A DNA stretch of 64,000 nucleotides from Iris pallida (lineage: Eukaryota; Streptophyta; Magnoliopsida; Asparagales; Iridaceae), in the NCBI GenBank assembly GCA_029216955.1, contig JANAVB010002199.1, positions 13,943,417 through 14,007,416 of the forward strand, given 5' to 3'. Both the position numbers and the translations under genes were made by a program. Shown here one piece after another: positions 12,716-23,319 of the stretch; positions within the stretch are counted from its first letter, which is position 1; each line of letters opens with the position of its first letter. The notes beneath the pieces were generated by a model that was not told where the DNA came from, did no database searches, and saw only the letters and a program-made list of their open reading frames with translations.

Positions 12716-13020
12716 CCGTCGCATCCTAGGGCCAACCATGAGGGAGGTTGCTTCTTCAAAGCCCATTCTTCTGTAGCACTCTCGAGCTACACTGAGGGAC
12801 TTTGCCACCAAAGACCATACTCCTGTTGTACCCTCGGACCACTGTGGGTTGTTTCTAAAAAAATCCACGTTCTTGTGGGTTGTGGCATCCTCGGGTCACC
12901 CCGAGGGGGACTTCTTCTCAAAGACTACATTTATACGGCATCCTCAACCACCCTGAGGGGAACTGCTTCCCAATGACGACGCTTCTGTGGCATCCTCAGC
13001 CACTCAGGGGGACTGTTTAA
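12716..13020 (+). repeat. degenerate tandem repeats, about 65-bp unit
   Basis: About five diverged units share the core GCATCCTC..CC(C)TGAGGGGGACT, followed by a CTTCTCAAAGAC-like stretch. Each core is partly self-complementary. The array lies between the gag-only element and a copia-type LTR and may be the internal remnant of the latter. Confidence 0.5.
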
Positions 13021-13098
13021 CCCATACTCACCCTCTGAATGGCACTTTTCTTAGCAAACTCTCGTTGGTAGAATCATCGTGAGTTTGAGGGGTGGGTG

Positions 13099-13283
13099 TG
13101 TTAAGAATAGTGGTCATTGTATTGTTTATCTTTATGCTCTTTAGTCACCTTCGTTTATTCTCTTCTTTAATCTCACATTGGCTGAAATAGCTAGCCTCCT
13201 ATGTGTCCTCTCCTACATATATAATTGACCTTTAGCCCCTAATGAAAGAATACCAACATTATTCCAAAATGTCGTCTCTAACA
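13099..13283 (+). mobile_element. short copia-type LTR (3' LTR or solo)
   Basis: This 185-bp segment is bounded by TGTTA and TAACA. The G/A-rich stretch GAGTTTGAGGGGTGGG directly upstream looks like a polypurine tract, so this is probably a 3' LTR of an otherwise lost element. No matching 5-bp target duplication is visible. Confidence 0.55.
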
Positions 13284-13325
13284 ATAAGTCCCCCTTCAGT
13301 TTCTGATATATTTGTTACCATGCAG

Positions 13326-13382
13326 CTTTGAGCAATTCTGCATCAATTTGACAAACGAAAGCTACAACAACATTTTAATCAG
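13326..13382 (+). CDS. myosin XI exon 1 (motor)
   Basis: Encodes FEQFCINLTNEKLQQHFNQ after a split Ser codon. This is the highly conserved relay-helix region of myosins. Acceptor TGCAG at 13321-13325, donor GT at 13383. Earlier motor exons are not in the window. Confidence 0.9.
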
Positions 13383-13493
13383 GTTTGAGTATGGAAAACC
13401 TCTGAATCATATTTTGAAACTCTATGCTAATTAGGAGAAGCTATAATTACCCAATCTTATGGGCTCTGACTCCTTTACTTGCTCATTCACCAG

Positions 13494-13595
13494 CATGTTT
13501 TCAAGATGGAGCAGGAAGAATATACAAAAGAGGAAATTAATTGGAGTTACATTGAGTTCATCGACAATCAGGATATTCTTGATCTCCTTGAAAAG
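13494..13595 (+). CDS. myosin XI exon 2 (motor)
   Basis: Encodes 34 residues, [17 protein letters not shown] then [17 protein letters not shown], the relay loop region. Frame intact, acceptor CAG and donor GTACC. Confidence 0.92.
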
Positions 13596-14696
13596 GTACC
13601 TTTGCATTAAAAGATGGAAAATGCAGAATGCTGTTCTTTCTATTTATTAAATGACTAGTATATATGCACGTGCCTTGCACTTATTTCATAATACTTGGGA
13701 AGAGCAAATAACAGCCTTAATTTTTTTTTCCTATAGGTAATTACATAACTACCCATATTAAATTTAGTGAACAATTTTAATTAGTAAACATAGATGGGGG
13801 TATTTTTGGAACAAAAACTTTCACGGTGAAGCCTACTTTTCTCATTATATAGTAGTATAGATATAATAATATAGATTATAGAGGGACAAAACCATATTTA
13901 CTTATTTTATGCCTTCAACTATATTTGAGGTAGCCAACCCCAAAGCTGGGGACTTTGTTGTTGTACTTAACTTTATTTGAGGCTTGTGGGGTGATATTTC
14001 TCGTGAATGCTTCCTAAGGTGGGCAAACTAATCTTGCCACCTAATACTTCGAGGCAGCATCCTCCATTCTTGTTCTTTACTTCTTTTATGCAGATACTAA
14101 AATTTACTTTAATGAGCACATTGTGATTCATGGACATGTTAAAGAATTTATAAATTCAGGTTTGCTTCTGCAGGAGAACTATACAGTTTCTACTAAATAA
14201 CTATCCTTGTCCTATTATTAAGAAACACAGATATGCTAAATTCATGTGGAGGTACAAGAAAATACAAAGTAAAAGCATGTTACTAGTCTTTGTCCAACTT
14301 AGTACTACCTAACCTAGGAATTAGATGTATAAATGAGGAGAATAAGGTAGCTAACTAGGACAACAAACACGGAGATAAATAGTAATATTATATGAGCACT
14401 TGATAAAAACCTTCTTATATCTGATATTTTCATCTAGCTTGTACAGGTTTTAGGGATTTGTCAAATTTGTAGTGTACCAACGGGGTGGTGTTTATCCTGT
14501 CATCTATTATATTGCTTGCAATTTGCTAAATCAAATTCTGTTTATTGGCCGCGTTCCACCGCGTAATTTCCTAACTATTGACTAGGGTTTCTGTTTTTGA
14601 ACTCCACATTCCTCAAACTTGCATAACTTCCTATTTATTCTCTACGCTTTTGTTTTTTACTCTTGTTTTGTTCAATATTTCATTATATTTTTACAG
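13596..14696. other. myosin intron, no gene seen
   Basis: A/T-rich intron between motor exons 2 and 3. I see no coding sequence and no transposon with resolved borders in it. Confidence 0.5.
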
Positions 14697-14736
14697 AAAC
14701 CGGGCGGTATATCATTGCTATTCTGGACGAGGCATG
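14697..14736 (+). pseudogene. myosin XI exon 3 (motor), 2-bp insertion
   Basis: This should encode KPGGI followed by the LLDEAC-type motif. An extra AT in GGTATATC (14706-14713) shifts the frame. Removing two bases gives the expected 38-bp exon and in-phase joining to exon 4. Confidence 0.8.
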
Positions 14737-14874
14737 GTATGCATATATACCATATGATCGATATTATTATTTTTCCAATCACATGAAATGATGAAATAAT
14801 GAAATAATTCCAATAAATCATTGATTTTCTAAGGATATTGATGCTGCTGAGTTGAATTTTCTTTTCTTTTTCAG

Positions 14875-15001
14875 CGTGTTGCCTAGATCAACCCACGAGA
14901 CATTTGCCCAAAAGCTGTACCAGACTTTTAAAAATCACAACCGCTTTAGCAAGCCAAAATTATCTCGCTCTGACTTCACCATTCATCACTATGCTGGTGA
15001 A
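14875..15001 (+). CDS. myosin XI exon 4 (motor)
   Basis: Encodes [20 protein letters not shown] and continues to FTIHHYAGE, a strongly conserved motor segment. Open throughout; acceptor CAG and donor GTAAGT. Confidence 0.93.
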
Positions 15002-15101
15002 GTAAGTAATGCTTGTTATTGCCTCAATGTTGAGTTACATACTAGCATTAGTGGTTACCTGATCCATAGATAGGATAAATGTTGCCCGCTTCCTTTTTCA
15101 G

Positions 15102-15280
15102 GTTACATATCAGACAGAGTTGTTCTTAGACAAGAACAAAGACTATGTTGTGGCTGAGCATCAAGCTCTCTTGATAGCTTCAAGATGTTCCTTAATTTGT
15201 TTCCAGTTTAGTTCCTCCCCCCTCTGAGGACTCGTCTAATTAGGTCTTCAAAGTTCTCATCAATAGGGACAAGGTTTAAG
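15102..15280 (+). pseudogene. myosin XI exon 5 (motor), two 4-bp insertions
   Basis: Starts VTYQTELFLDKNKDYVVAEH and ends SSIGTRFK. A 4-bp insertion (AATT, 15194-15197) and another 4-bp insertion around 15237-15243 break the frame. Without them the exon is 171 bp, exactly 57 codons. Confidence 0.85.
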
Positions 15281-15361
15281 GTACAATCTTTAGTGTTGCA
15301 TGTGAAGTCTCACTGTGACTATTACCTTGCTCACTGCACGCTACTGTTTGTAACTGTGCAG

Positions 15362-15493
15362 CAACAACTGCAAGCTTTGCTTGAAACTTTGAGCTCCACT
15401 GAACCGCACTACATTCGATGTGTTAAACCTAATAATCTTCTTAAGCCAGGAATTTTTGAGAACAATAATGTTCTCCAGCAGCTTCGTTGCGGG
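15362..15493 (+). CDS. myosin XI exon 6 (motor)
   Basis: Encodes [20 protein letters not shown] then VKPNN and [10 protein letters not shown], the conserved region leading into the SH helices. Open and correctly spliced. Confidence 0.94.
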
Positions 15494-15593
15494 GTAAACT
15501 TTTGCACCTGAGTGTTTTTACTGCATTTTCTATCATAAAATTTATGTTTCTTGTTCCTGTTAATGCAAAGTTTCTTCTTCTCTTTTACTATAG

Positions 15594-15711
15594 GGAGTGA
15601 TGGAGGCAATCAGGATAAGCTGTGCTAGCTGGGTATCCGACGAGGCGTACATTTGATGAATTTATAGATAGATCGTTTTGGCATCCTTGCGCCTGATCTG
15701 TTGGATGGAAG
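15594..15711 (+). pseudogene. myosin XI exon 7 (motor/converter), two 4-bp insertions
   Basis: Encodes GVMEAIRISCA, then GYPTRRTF and RFGILAPDLLDG in shifting frames. CTAG is inserted at 15625-15628, and an ATAG tandem duplication lies at 15664-15671. Without them the exon is 110 bp and in phase. Confidence 0.85.
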
Positions 15712-15802
15712 GTAGCTAGCGTGTTTATCTAAGACACTTGTGGCTCAGGGTTTCTTTTCATCCATTGATTCACATATTTATTTTTATATTTCTCCTTGGT
15801 AG

Positions 15803-15872
15803 TTGTGATGAGGTTACTGCTACAACGAAGCTGCTAGACTAGACAACATAAAACTTAGTGGCTAGCTACCAG
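15803..15872 (+). pseudogene. myosin XI exon 8 (converter), 5-bp and 4-bp insertions
   Basis: Encodes CDEVTATTKLL and the NIKLSGYQ motif. An extra CTAGA-type repeat at about 15834-15843 and an extra CTAG at 15862-15865 add nine bases to the expected 61. Confidence 0.8.
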
Positions 15873-16865
15873 GTACGTATAAGAAAATGACAATATGATT
15901 GTTTGTTTATAACTACATCCCTCCTGCTGCGACTTACAAGATGCATGCTAGCCTTAAAACATTTGTGCCAGTGCTTGTCACTATAGAAGTTCACTTCTTC
16001 TGAGCAGCCTATATTTACATGTCATATAATATTTACTTATGAGAAGACCATTCATTTTTGCTCTCTGGTTTAATTAATGTGCCATAAGATGAATGCATTT
16101 CCTATAGCAATTTGTTTCATCTTACCTCTTCATCTAGATTCTTTCCTAGTCTAGAGCAATTTGGAGGCTGTGGATGAGCTTAACATGCTGTCTACCTGCC
16201 AAGTAGACTTGGGCTTTATAACAAGGTCCTCTCATGCATATAGTTATTTTGACTAGGTTTGGCTATACATCGCATAGGGTTGTTCATGTTGACAGCTGGC
16301 CATAAAACTTGTCAATCCTTTTTCATGTCCATACAACAACGACTAGCTTTGTATACGGAAATATGACGGCAGCAGACCTGTAATTTGCATATTTGAAAAC
16401 TAAAAAAAAAAAAAAAAAAGGTTTAGCAGGCTCTGGCCTTAATTCTCCAATCTGTTGATATGAACAGCCTAATTTGCAACCTTAACTTCCTTATATTTTT
16501 CTCTCTACCTTTCATCAGTATATATTTGGTTTCATTGCTCTCTGTTTTTGGTCGGTATGACAAGGCAAGTCCAGGGTAACTCCGAAATTTCAGAAAAATA
16601 AGATAAAATGAAGACAGTGCTTGATATCACCCCAATTTTTATGCTGCAAGTCATAGCATTATTAATCAACCCAAACAATTTGGAATGAAGGCTTTGTTGT
16701 TGAAATTCGTAGCATAATTACTTTACCTTTTACAAAGGGCATAATTGAATTTGAGCTTTTATAGAAAGAAAAAAGACTTCTTCAAATTAAATTGCTATAA
16801 CTACCTTTTACAAAGGGCGTAACCAGGCATAAATGGGCTTATGTATTATTCATTGGAACTTTCAG
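15873..16865. other. myosin intron with local CTAG excess and a poly(A) run
   Basis: Contains an A-run at about 16401-16419 and several CTAG tetranucleotides (for example near 16134-16153, 16253 and 16340). No coding sequence or bounded transposon is seen. Confidence 0.45.
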
Positions 16866-17046
16866 ATAGGGAAAACAAAGGTTTTTCTTCGGGCTGGTCA
16901 GATGGCAGAACTAGATGCTCTTAGAACTAAAGTATAATTAGGACGATCTGCTATCAAAATTCAGATGAACGTTCGTTCTTATCTCGCACGGAGAAGCTTT
17001 ATTTTACTGAAAAGTTCAGCTCTACAGCTCCAATCTGTATGCAGAG
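16866..17046 (+). pseudogene. myosin XI exon 9 (converter end, IQ1-IQ2), in-frame stop
   Basis: Encodes [20 protein letters not shown], then IQ1 (AIKIQMNVRSYLARR) and the start of IQ2 (ALQLQSVCRG). A 3-bp insertion creates an in-frame TAA at 16935-16937 between KV and LGRSA. The rest is open. Confidence 0.9.
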
Positions 17047-17196
17047 GTAATGTATAGTGCACTGGTGATACATGTAGACATTTTGATTAATCAAATAAGT
17101 ATCAACAGGTTATAGACATAGCTAAATCTTTTATGTTTAGCTAGTGAACACAGTAGATTCTGCTCGTTAAGAATTGAACTTTTATTGTCACTAAAG

Positions 17197-17402
17197 GACA
17201 TATGGCACGTCAAATTTACGAAAACATGCGTAAACAAGCTGCTGCTTTGAAGATCCAGACTTGTTTCCGCATGTACCATTCAAGGAAATCTTACAAGGAA
17301 CTTTGCTTCGGCTCCATTATCATTCAAGCCAGTTTAAGGGGGATGGCTGCCCGTAAAGTAATTCTGTTCAGACGACATTCTACAGCTGCAATTATTATTC
17401 AG
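17197..17402 (+). CDS. myosin XI exon 10 (IQ2-IQ5)
   Basis: Encodes HMARQIYENMRKQ and further light-chain-binding helices with IQTCFRMYHSRKSY, IIIQASLRGMAARK and the start of IQ5 (AAIIIQ). Frame intact. Confidence 0.93.
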
Positions 17403-17599
17403 GTAATATACCACTGTCCCAACACTTGATCGTGTATCCTATTTGCAACAGATTCTGTCACCTGTGTATAAGTTTTTATACTTACAAAAACTAAGAAAAC
17501 CTCAAACAATGTCAATTATGTTGTTTTTGATAAAAGCACTTGTAAGCATGATGCGACGATCTTCAGTTTTCTGTTCTTTATATTTTATTTTAGGGAAGA

Positions 17600-19226
17600 T
17601 TTATGAAATGCCCAAAAACTAAAAAAGTTTTATGTAAAACCCACCGCTAAAAAAACTTTCATCGCGTGCCCAGAATTAGAGAAACTTATCCAAAGCGGGT
17701 TCCAAATGACCCTTTTGCCCTTCCTTTTAATTTATTGGAAACACCCACAAAACTGCTCTTAAAAAAATATTTCAATACTCCATCTTCTTCCATACGCTGC
17801 TCACTTTCGAATCTAGGTTTTCTCCTCAAAAATCTTCAAAAACTCGTCGAAAAATTTCGGAAAGACCGGGACGAACGACAAAAGTGCTAAAACGGAGGTC
17901 CAAACATCATTTTTTGCGAATCTAAAATTTCGAAAGGCCGTCTAACTGTGAAGCGGTTACTTTCAGTCTCCTCGACGATACGCTCATTTTGCGACAAACG
18001 GGACCTCGTTTCGACCTCCCAGTCAAAAGTTATGGCCCTCCAAAGTTTCAGCTAACCATAAAATGCAGGAGAATGGCATTCTCCGTCTTAATTTACACGG
18101 AGAATGACCATTCTCCGTCTTAATTAGGACGGAGAATGACATTCTCCGTCTTAATTTACACGGAGAATGGTCATTCCAGTGTTAAAACGCAGGAGAATGA
18201 CCATTCTCCGTGTTAGAAACACGGAGAATGTCATTCTCCGTGTTAAATGAAACGGAGAATGTCATTCTCCGTGTTAAATAAAACGGAGAATGGCATTCTC
18301 CGTCCTAATTAAGACGGAGAATGGCCATTCTCCGTGCTAAATTAAACGGAGAATGACCATTCTCCGTCTTAATTAGGACGGAGAATGCCATTCTCCGTGT
18401 AATTTATCACGGAGAATGGTCATTCTAGTGTTAAAACGCAGGAGAATGACCATTCTCCGTGTTAGAAACACGGAGAATGCCATTCTCCGTGTTAATTAGG
18501 ACGGAGAATGCCATTCTCCGTCTTAAATAAAACGGAGAATGCCATTCTCCGTCCTAATTAAGACGGATAATGACATTCTCGGTCCTAATTAAGACGGAAA
18601 CGGAGAATGTCATTCTCCGTGTTAATTAGGACGGAGAATGGCATTCTCCGTCTTAAATAAAACGGAGAATGGCATTCTCCGTCCTAATTAAGACGGAGAA
18701 TGCCATTCTCCGTCCTAATTAAGACGGAGAATGGTCATTTCCAGTGTTAAAACGTGTAATTTAGTTTTTTCAGGAATAAAGAGTTTCGTTCTTCTTTCAA
18801 AGCGATGATAATTCTTATGGAAAAGAAGAAGAAAGATCTTCTCTCCACAATTGAAGATCTGAGTTCAAATGTTTCCACGATGAAGATGATGATGATGGTG
18901 ATGATGATGACGAGCGATGATCTGAGTTCGACTGAAGAAAAATACACCGAACTACGAACGATCTTTGCGATCTCTGCTGAATATGAGAGCAATGGAATTC
19001 AGATTTCCCGTGAAGAAGAAGAAGACGAAAATCGCAATCCAGATCTGAGTTTTTTGAATTCAAATACATATAGATGACCAATTCGCGCGGAGGGGTAGTT
19101 TCGGTATTATAAAAATAGCAGTTTCTAGCGGGTGGCATCTAAAAGGGAATCTTGGAATATTTAACGTGAAAATACTTAATTCTGGGTATTTCATAAAACT
19201 TATCCAGCGGGTGGGCATTTCATAAA
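17600..19226. mobile_element. non-autonomous TIR element with internal hairpin array
   Basis: It starts TTTATGAAATGCCCA (17600-17614) and ends with the exact reverse complement (19212-19226). A second, related inverted pair lies just inside (CCCAGAATTA near 17670, and its complement near 19180). The interior has a CT-rich, TTTCGAA-containing left part, a 22-unit palindrome array, and a right part with an acidic, Met/Asp-rich open frame (18805-19077) that resembles no known protein. No transposase. The target duplication is not clear, so the true ends may be a few bases further out. Mutator-like is the best guess, by analogy to the element at 30023. Confidence 0.6.
18067..18755. repeat. tandem array of about 22 palindromic units, ~31 bp each
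   Basis: Each unit is ACGGAGAATG, 1-3 variable bases, then CATTCTCCGT, joined by short A/T linkers such as CTTAATTA or GTTAAATA. Most arms are perfect 10-bp inverted repeats, so every unit can form a hairpin and long stretches of the array are self-complementary. A higher-order variant beginning AGGAGAATG and followed by GTTAAAACG recurs. Confidence 0.9.
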
Positions 19227-19281
19227 AGCCCACCCCGAAATTGGGTTTCTCAGCAATTTCCAGTTTATTTTATATTTTTAT

Positions 19282-20036
19282 GGCTAAATTACACTTGATC
19301 ACCTTTTCTAAATTGATAACCTAAACTATTTTTTTTATTAAGTTGATACCCTGAACTTATTTTTTCACTTAAATAACCTGAAAGTATTACTCTTTTTCAA
19401 GTTGGTTCCAACAGAAAATGCTAAAAGACCAAAATACACATATTAAACAAACTAATCTTTCAAAAAAGCCTAATGCTTATGTTGCACGAGTACGGATAGG
19501 ATAAGGACATGATACGGGTACGGGAGGCATTTTTAAATATGTACACTGTAACCAGCTATGTTCTACGAATACAGGCACAGGTACGGGTCTGGACACAATT
19601 CAAATATGGGCACCATTTTTCCGTGTCCATGCAACATAGCCTAATGCTAACTGCCACACTGCTGCCGGCAAGAACTAGTGGGAAGGGGGAGGGTTAGGGT
19701 TATTTTTTTACAGATTGTTTTCCTTTTCTATTTTTTTCTTATGATTACAAACTTTTTAGGGGTAAAAGATCCTATACAGTCAATGTGTTATGCACATGAC
19801 CATGAAGTGGACGGTTGACTAATGGAGGGTTTAACTTGAGAAACCTAAAGCTCAAGTTATTTAGTTGATGAAAATACTCAAATAGTTCGGGGTATTAAAT
19901 GGAAAAAAACGTGATAGTTTAAGGTATCCAAGTGAAAAACGTGATAGTTCAAGGTATTTAAGTGAGAAAACGTGACAGTTCAAGGTATTTAAGTGAAAAA
20001 ACGTGATAGTTCAAGATATTTAAGTGAAAATTAGCC
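19282..20036. mobile_element. Mutator-like MITE with internal ~30-bp tandem repeats
   Basis: Left end GGCTAAATTACACTTGATCACC; the right end is its imperfect reverse complement (...AAGTGAAAATTAGCC). Flanks TATTTTTAT (19273-19281) and TATTTTCAT (20037-20045) agree at 8 of 9 positions, as expected for a 9-bp target duplication. The right third repeats AAGTGAAAAACGTGATAGTT, about four units. A smaller inverted pair around TTATGTTGCACGAG (about 19470) and ATGCAACATAG (about 19629) suggests a nested insertion. Confidence 0.6.
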
Positions 20037-20326
20037 TATTTTCATAAATTCTGTTTGCCAGCCTACTTAGGCAGGAGACCTTTCTCCCAGATAGTGTTTA
20101 TTTTGCACTTGATACAATCTGTTTGATGCTTTCACTTAGTTAACCTATTACTTCCATTCTACAGATGTTGCACCTATATTTTTTGGACATTTCGTAGTGT
20201 ACATAAATTAGCGGACCTTTTAGGTTCCTTTTGGTTGTTTGTCAACATACTGTAATCACTATAGGACATGTCAAGATTTTCCCCTTATTGTTAGTGATTG
20301 TGAAATTATTGAATTGCTTTCTTCAG

Positions 20327-20446
20327 ACTTGCGCTCGCCAATACTTGGCACGCTTGCATTATTTGAGGATAAAGAAGGCTGTAGTTACCACTCAGTGTGC
20401 ATGGAGAGGAACTCTTGCTAGAAGAGAACTGCGGAATCTAAAACAG
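20327..20446 (+). CDS. myosin XI exon 11 (IQ5-IQ6)
   Basis: Encodes TCARQYLARLHYLRIKKAV and TTQCAWRGTLARRELRNLKQ, completing six IQ motifs. Acceptor CTTCAG, donor GTTAGC. Confidence 0.93.
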
Positions 20447-21802
20447 GTTAGCTGTTCCTTCTACATCTTATGCAGTATCGTGCCATATTTTTTGTTATCG
20501 GCTTAAAAGTGCAAGGTAGCTTTATCCAAGTCACTATCATTGAACCTCTATATTTGGAAGACTGGGTCTAGCACCGCAGCTGCAAGAAAATCTCTTATAG
20601 AGATGCAAGGAAACCTTTTATTGCAAGATGGTGGCCAATGTATAGATCATCATCATATGTCTTTTGCATGATGCTCACCCTAGACTGGCATGCATTTCCT
20701 TTGTTATTGTTACGAATATCGAGATAAACCAGAAAATACACAAGAACGGAAAACATAGTTGACACAGATTTACATGGAAACCCAAAATCGGAAAACGACG
20801 GGCAGCAGCATATTGGTTTCTTCCACTATTTTCAGATGATTCAGTATACAAGGTGACCTGACGACGGCTATTTATAAGCCCCCCAGAAACCCTAAACATA
20901 TTAGGATAAGTAATAGACACAATCCCCAAAATAAATTCAACTAATTTCTGGTACACAAAATACAATATACACCAAAACTTTAGCTACACTCTTCAGACTT
21001 GCTTCGCTTCAAAAGGGTCCTTTTTGCTGGTGTAGCTGAACCAACTTGGGGAGTAGACGATTTAATTAGGATTCAAGACATCCCAACAGTTACAATGCAC
21101 GATTTTAAGGAGAGAGGATCAGCGGGAGGAAAAACTATGAGATGTCTTTGCTGAATTTTCTGTTCCACTAACCATGATTTCTCTGTTTCTGTTCAGAACT
21201 CCCCTGTTCTCTTAAATACTTATACAAAACACTTTCTTTCCATACTATTCCTTTTGTCTCGTGACATCTCTACTTTCTACTTTCTGTACTGAAAATGGTC
21301 CCTTTTCAGACAAAACTTCAGCCAACACCCAATCGTATTAATTCCTGAAAGCTTCAGGTACTACTAGGAGCCAATGTGATTTTCCTAAACAAACATTAAC
21401 ATATACTTTCTAAAACTTACAACTCGGGCGTAAGATATTTCTACATATTTTAGGAATTCGATGAAACTTCCAACATCCTTCTTAACCAATTCCTCTATTA
21501 ATCACATGGCTGCAACTTTTAGAGATTAACAAAGAAGCCAATGCCTTCATGAATGTCAGATTGCTTGATCTTCATGACCTCTGTCAAACTATCTTGACAA
21601 TGATCAAGTTCCTCAAACTATCTTAGGAAATCATTAAACGATTTCTACCGCTCTTGGGATTCGGAGAGGTATTTCATCTGGATATGTTCATGGTTCTTTT
21701 CCACAGGTCGAGGAAGCTGCAGTTACAGTCATGTAATTTGTAGCCATGGCTCTCTCTTTGTTAGGTTCGGTATTAGAGGCGACTTTGAAGTCAGAGAGCA
21801 AC
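20447..21802. other. myosin intron, unresolved LTR-like fragment on the - strand
   Basis: No gene seen. The part at about 20690-21000 has, on the - strand, a TATA-like TTATAAATAG (near 20870) in an LTR-like setting, but no paired copy or clean ends were found. Confidence 0.3.
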
Positions 21803-22269
21803 TGCACAAGATTTTTCGCTCCACCGAGATGATTTTGCAGCACATAACAAGCTACGGGGTTTAGTTGGAAACCTTTTGAATTCTCTGGAATATGGTGGAG
21901 TCTTGAACTCTCATGAGACTTCTCTTAGTTTCTAGAAGTTATAGAATCTTTCCACCATGTAAATATGTAAGACCTAGAATATTCTATAGAATAATTCCTG
22001 TAATATTCTCACTCCAGAAGTTTCTTGTAAGCCCTTTGAAGCCCTATAAATAAGTGGGAGGCTCATTTGCTCCTCACCACCCAAGAAGTTGGAAACTCTC
22101 TCTAGTACAGTAAAGTTTTCAATATTTCAATCTCTCTTTTGCTCTACTTTTCTCATTCGCGCCTTAGCGATCTAGCTAAGCGTTCGGGGAAGGCTTGCAC
22201 GGGCCTTCGAGTAGGAAGTCCATGTGCCGCACGGAGTGAGGTGTAGGCAAAAACACTAAGTCCATGACA
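21803..22269 (+). repeat. 5' LTR of the gypsy derivative
   Basis: About 467 bp, ending AGTCCATGACA. It matches 25270-25746 along its length with many substitutions. The first bases look eroded (TGCACAAG where the partner has TGTCATACACAAG). Confidence 0.8.
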
Positions 22270-22271
22270 AG

Positions 22272-22283
22272 TGGTATCAGAGC
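22272..22283 (+). other. primer-binding site, initiator-Met tRNA type
   Basis: TGGTATCAGAGC, the standard plant LTR-element primer site complementary to the 3' end of initiator tRNA-Met, two bases after the LTR. Confidence 0.8.
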
Positions 22284-22472
22284 GAAGGTCGGTTGGTGCC
22301 ATGTCGACATCCAAGATCGTCCAGGAGGCCCACGTCGCCTAAGGAAAGGAACACCAAGACCAATAAGAGGGAAAAGAGCAAGGAGCCTACGACGGAGCGT
22401 ACCCTTGCCGATCTTGCAGAATATCTCGAGATCTTGGAGACGGGTTCGAGAGGCATAGGGATGCGCATGGGC

Positions 22473-23100
22473 TCCGTCGAGCAACGCAACACAAGGCTAG
22501 AGGAGTTCTACGCATAGTTTATAGTATCGGCCGATGCCGATCCGATACGACCGATACCGATACGATTTGGCATGCCCCGATCCGATACCGACCGGTACCC
22601 GATACTAACCGATACCGACATTGGGGGTCTCTTTTTCGGTCAATTAGGCAAAGAAAATTGAACGAAAAAGACAAATCAGCAAGGGTTTAAAGCATAATAA
22701 AGTTGTAAAAGCATGTAAAAGAAGAAAATTTATCTATTACGTGTAAACCAATCGGTAAGGGTGACTACTATTTCATTTAATTTCAATCCGTCGAGCAACG
22801 CAACACAAGGCTAGAGGAGTTCTACACATAGTTTATAGTATCGGCCGATACCGATCCGATACGACCGATACCGATACGATTTGGCATGCCCCGATCCGAT
22901 ACCGACCGGTACCCGATACTAACCGATACCGACATTGGGAGTCTCTTTTTCGGTCAATTAGGCAAAGAAAATTGAACGAAAAAGACAAATCAGCAAGGGT
23001 TTAAAGCATAATAAAATTGTAAAAGCATGTAAAAGAAGAAAATTTATCTATTACGTGTAAACCAATCGGTAAGGGTGACTACTGTTTTATTTAATTTCAA
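22473..23100 (+). repeat. 314-bp tandem duplication, two copies
   Basis: 22473-22786 and 22787 to about 23100 are nearly identical. The unit contains gag sequence (TCCGTCGAGCAACGC...) plus part of the inserted GATACCGATAC-rich element, so the duplication happened after that insertion. Confidence 0.8.
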
Positions 23101-23319
23101 AACTATTAAAAAATAATATTGGAAATACTTAAAATTGTGCCTAAATGTATAAAATATATATTTTTAAATGTTAATAATTTATTAATAATTATTTGTTTTC
23201 TGATACCAAAAAATCGGATACTCCTTTCTGAAACCGCCGATACTACCGATATCGTCGTACCGATACTCATAGGAATGGTCTGATACCGAATTCGATACCG
23301 ATACTGCGAACCTTGGAAC
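22513..23319. mobile_element. GTATCGG/CCGATAC-rich MITE-like insertion in gag
   Basis: Both flanks carry TTCTACG (22506-22512 and 23320-23326), and the gag frame continues across them, so this is an insertion with a ~7-bp target duplication. Both ends are dense in GTATCGG/CCGATAC, giving imperfect terminal inverted similarity. No coding sequence. Family uncertain. Confidence 0.55.

Noticed and set aside
12653..12868. 71-codon frame on the - strand at the LTR border
   Set aside because: It crosses from degenerate tandem repeats into the LTR terminus and has no similarity to a known protein.
18067..18755. CRISPR array
   Set aside because: Units are palindromic and contiguous with tiny linkers, there are no unique spacers, no cas genes, and the DNA is plant nuclear.
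18805..19138. Open frames around the Met/Asp-rich stretch as possible genes
   Set aside because: They arise from GATGAT/GAA repeats inside a TIR element, overlap on both strands and match no family.
20990..21010. Second copy of myosin exon 11 start (CTTCAGACTTGC)
   Set aside because: Only about a dozen bases match and the following sequence does not encode the IQ motif.
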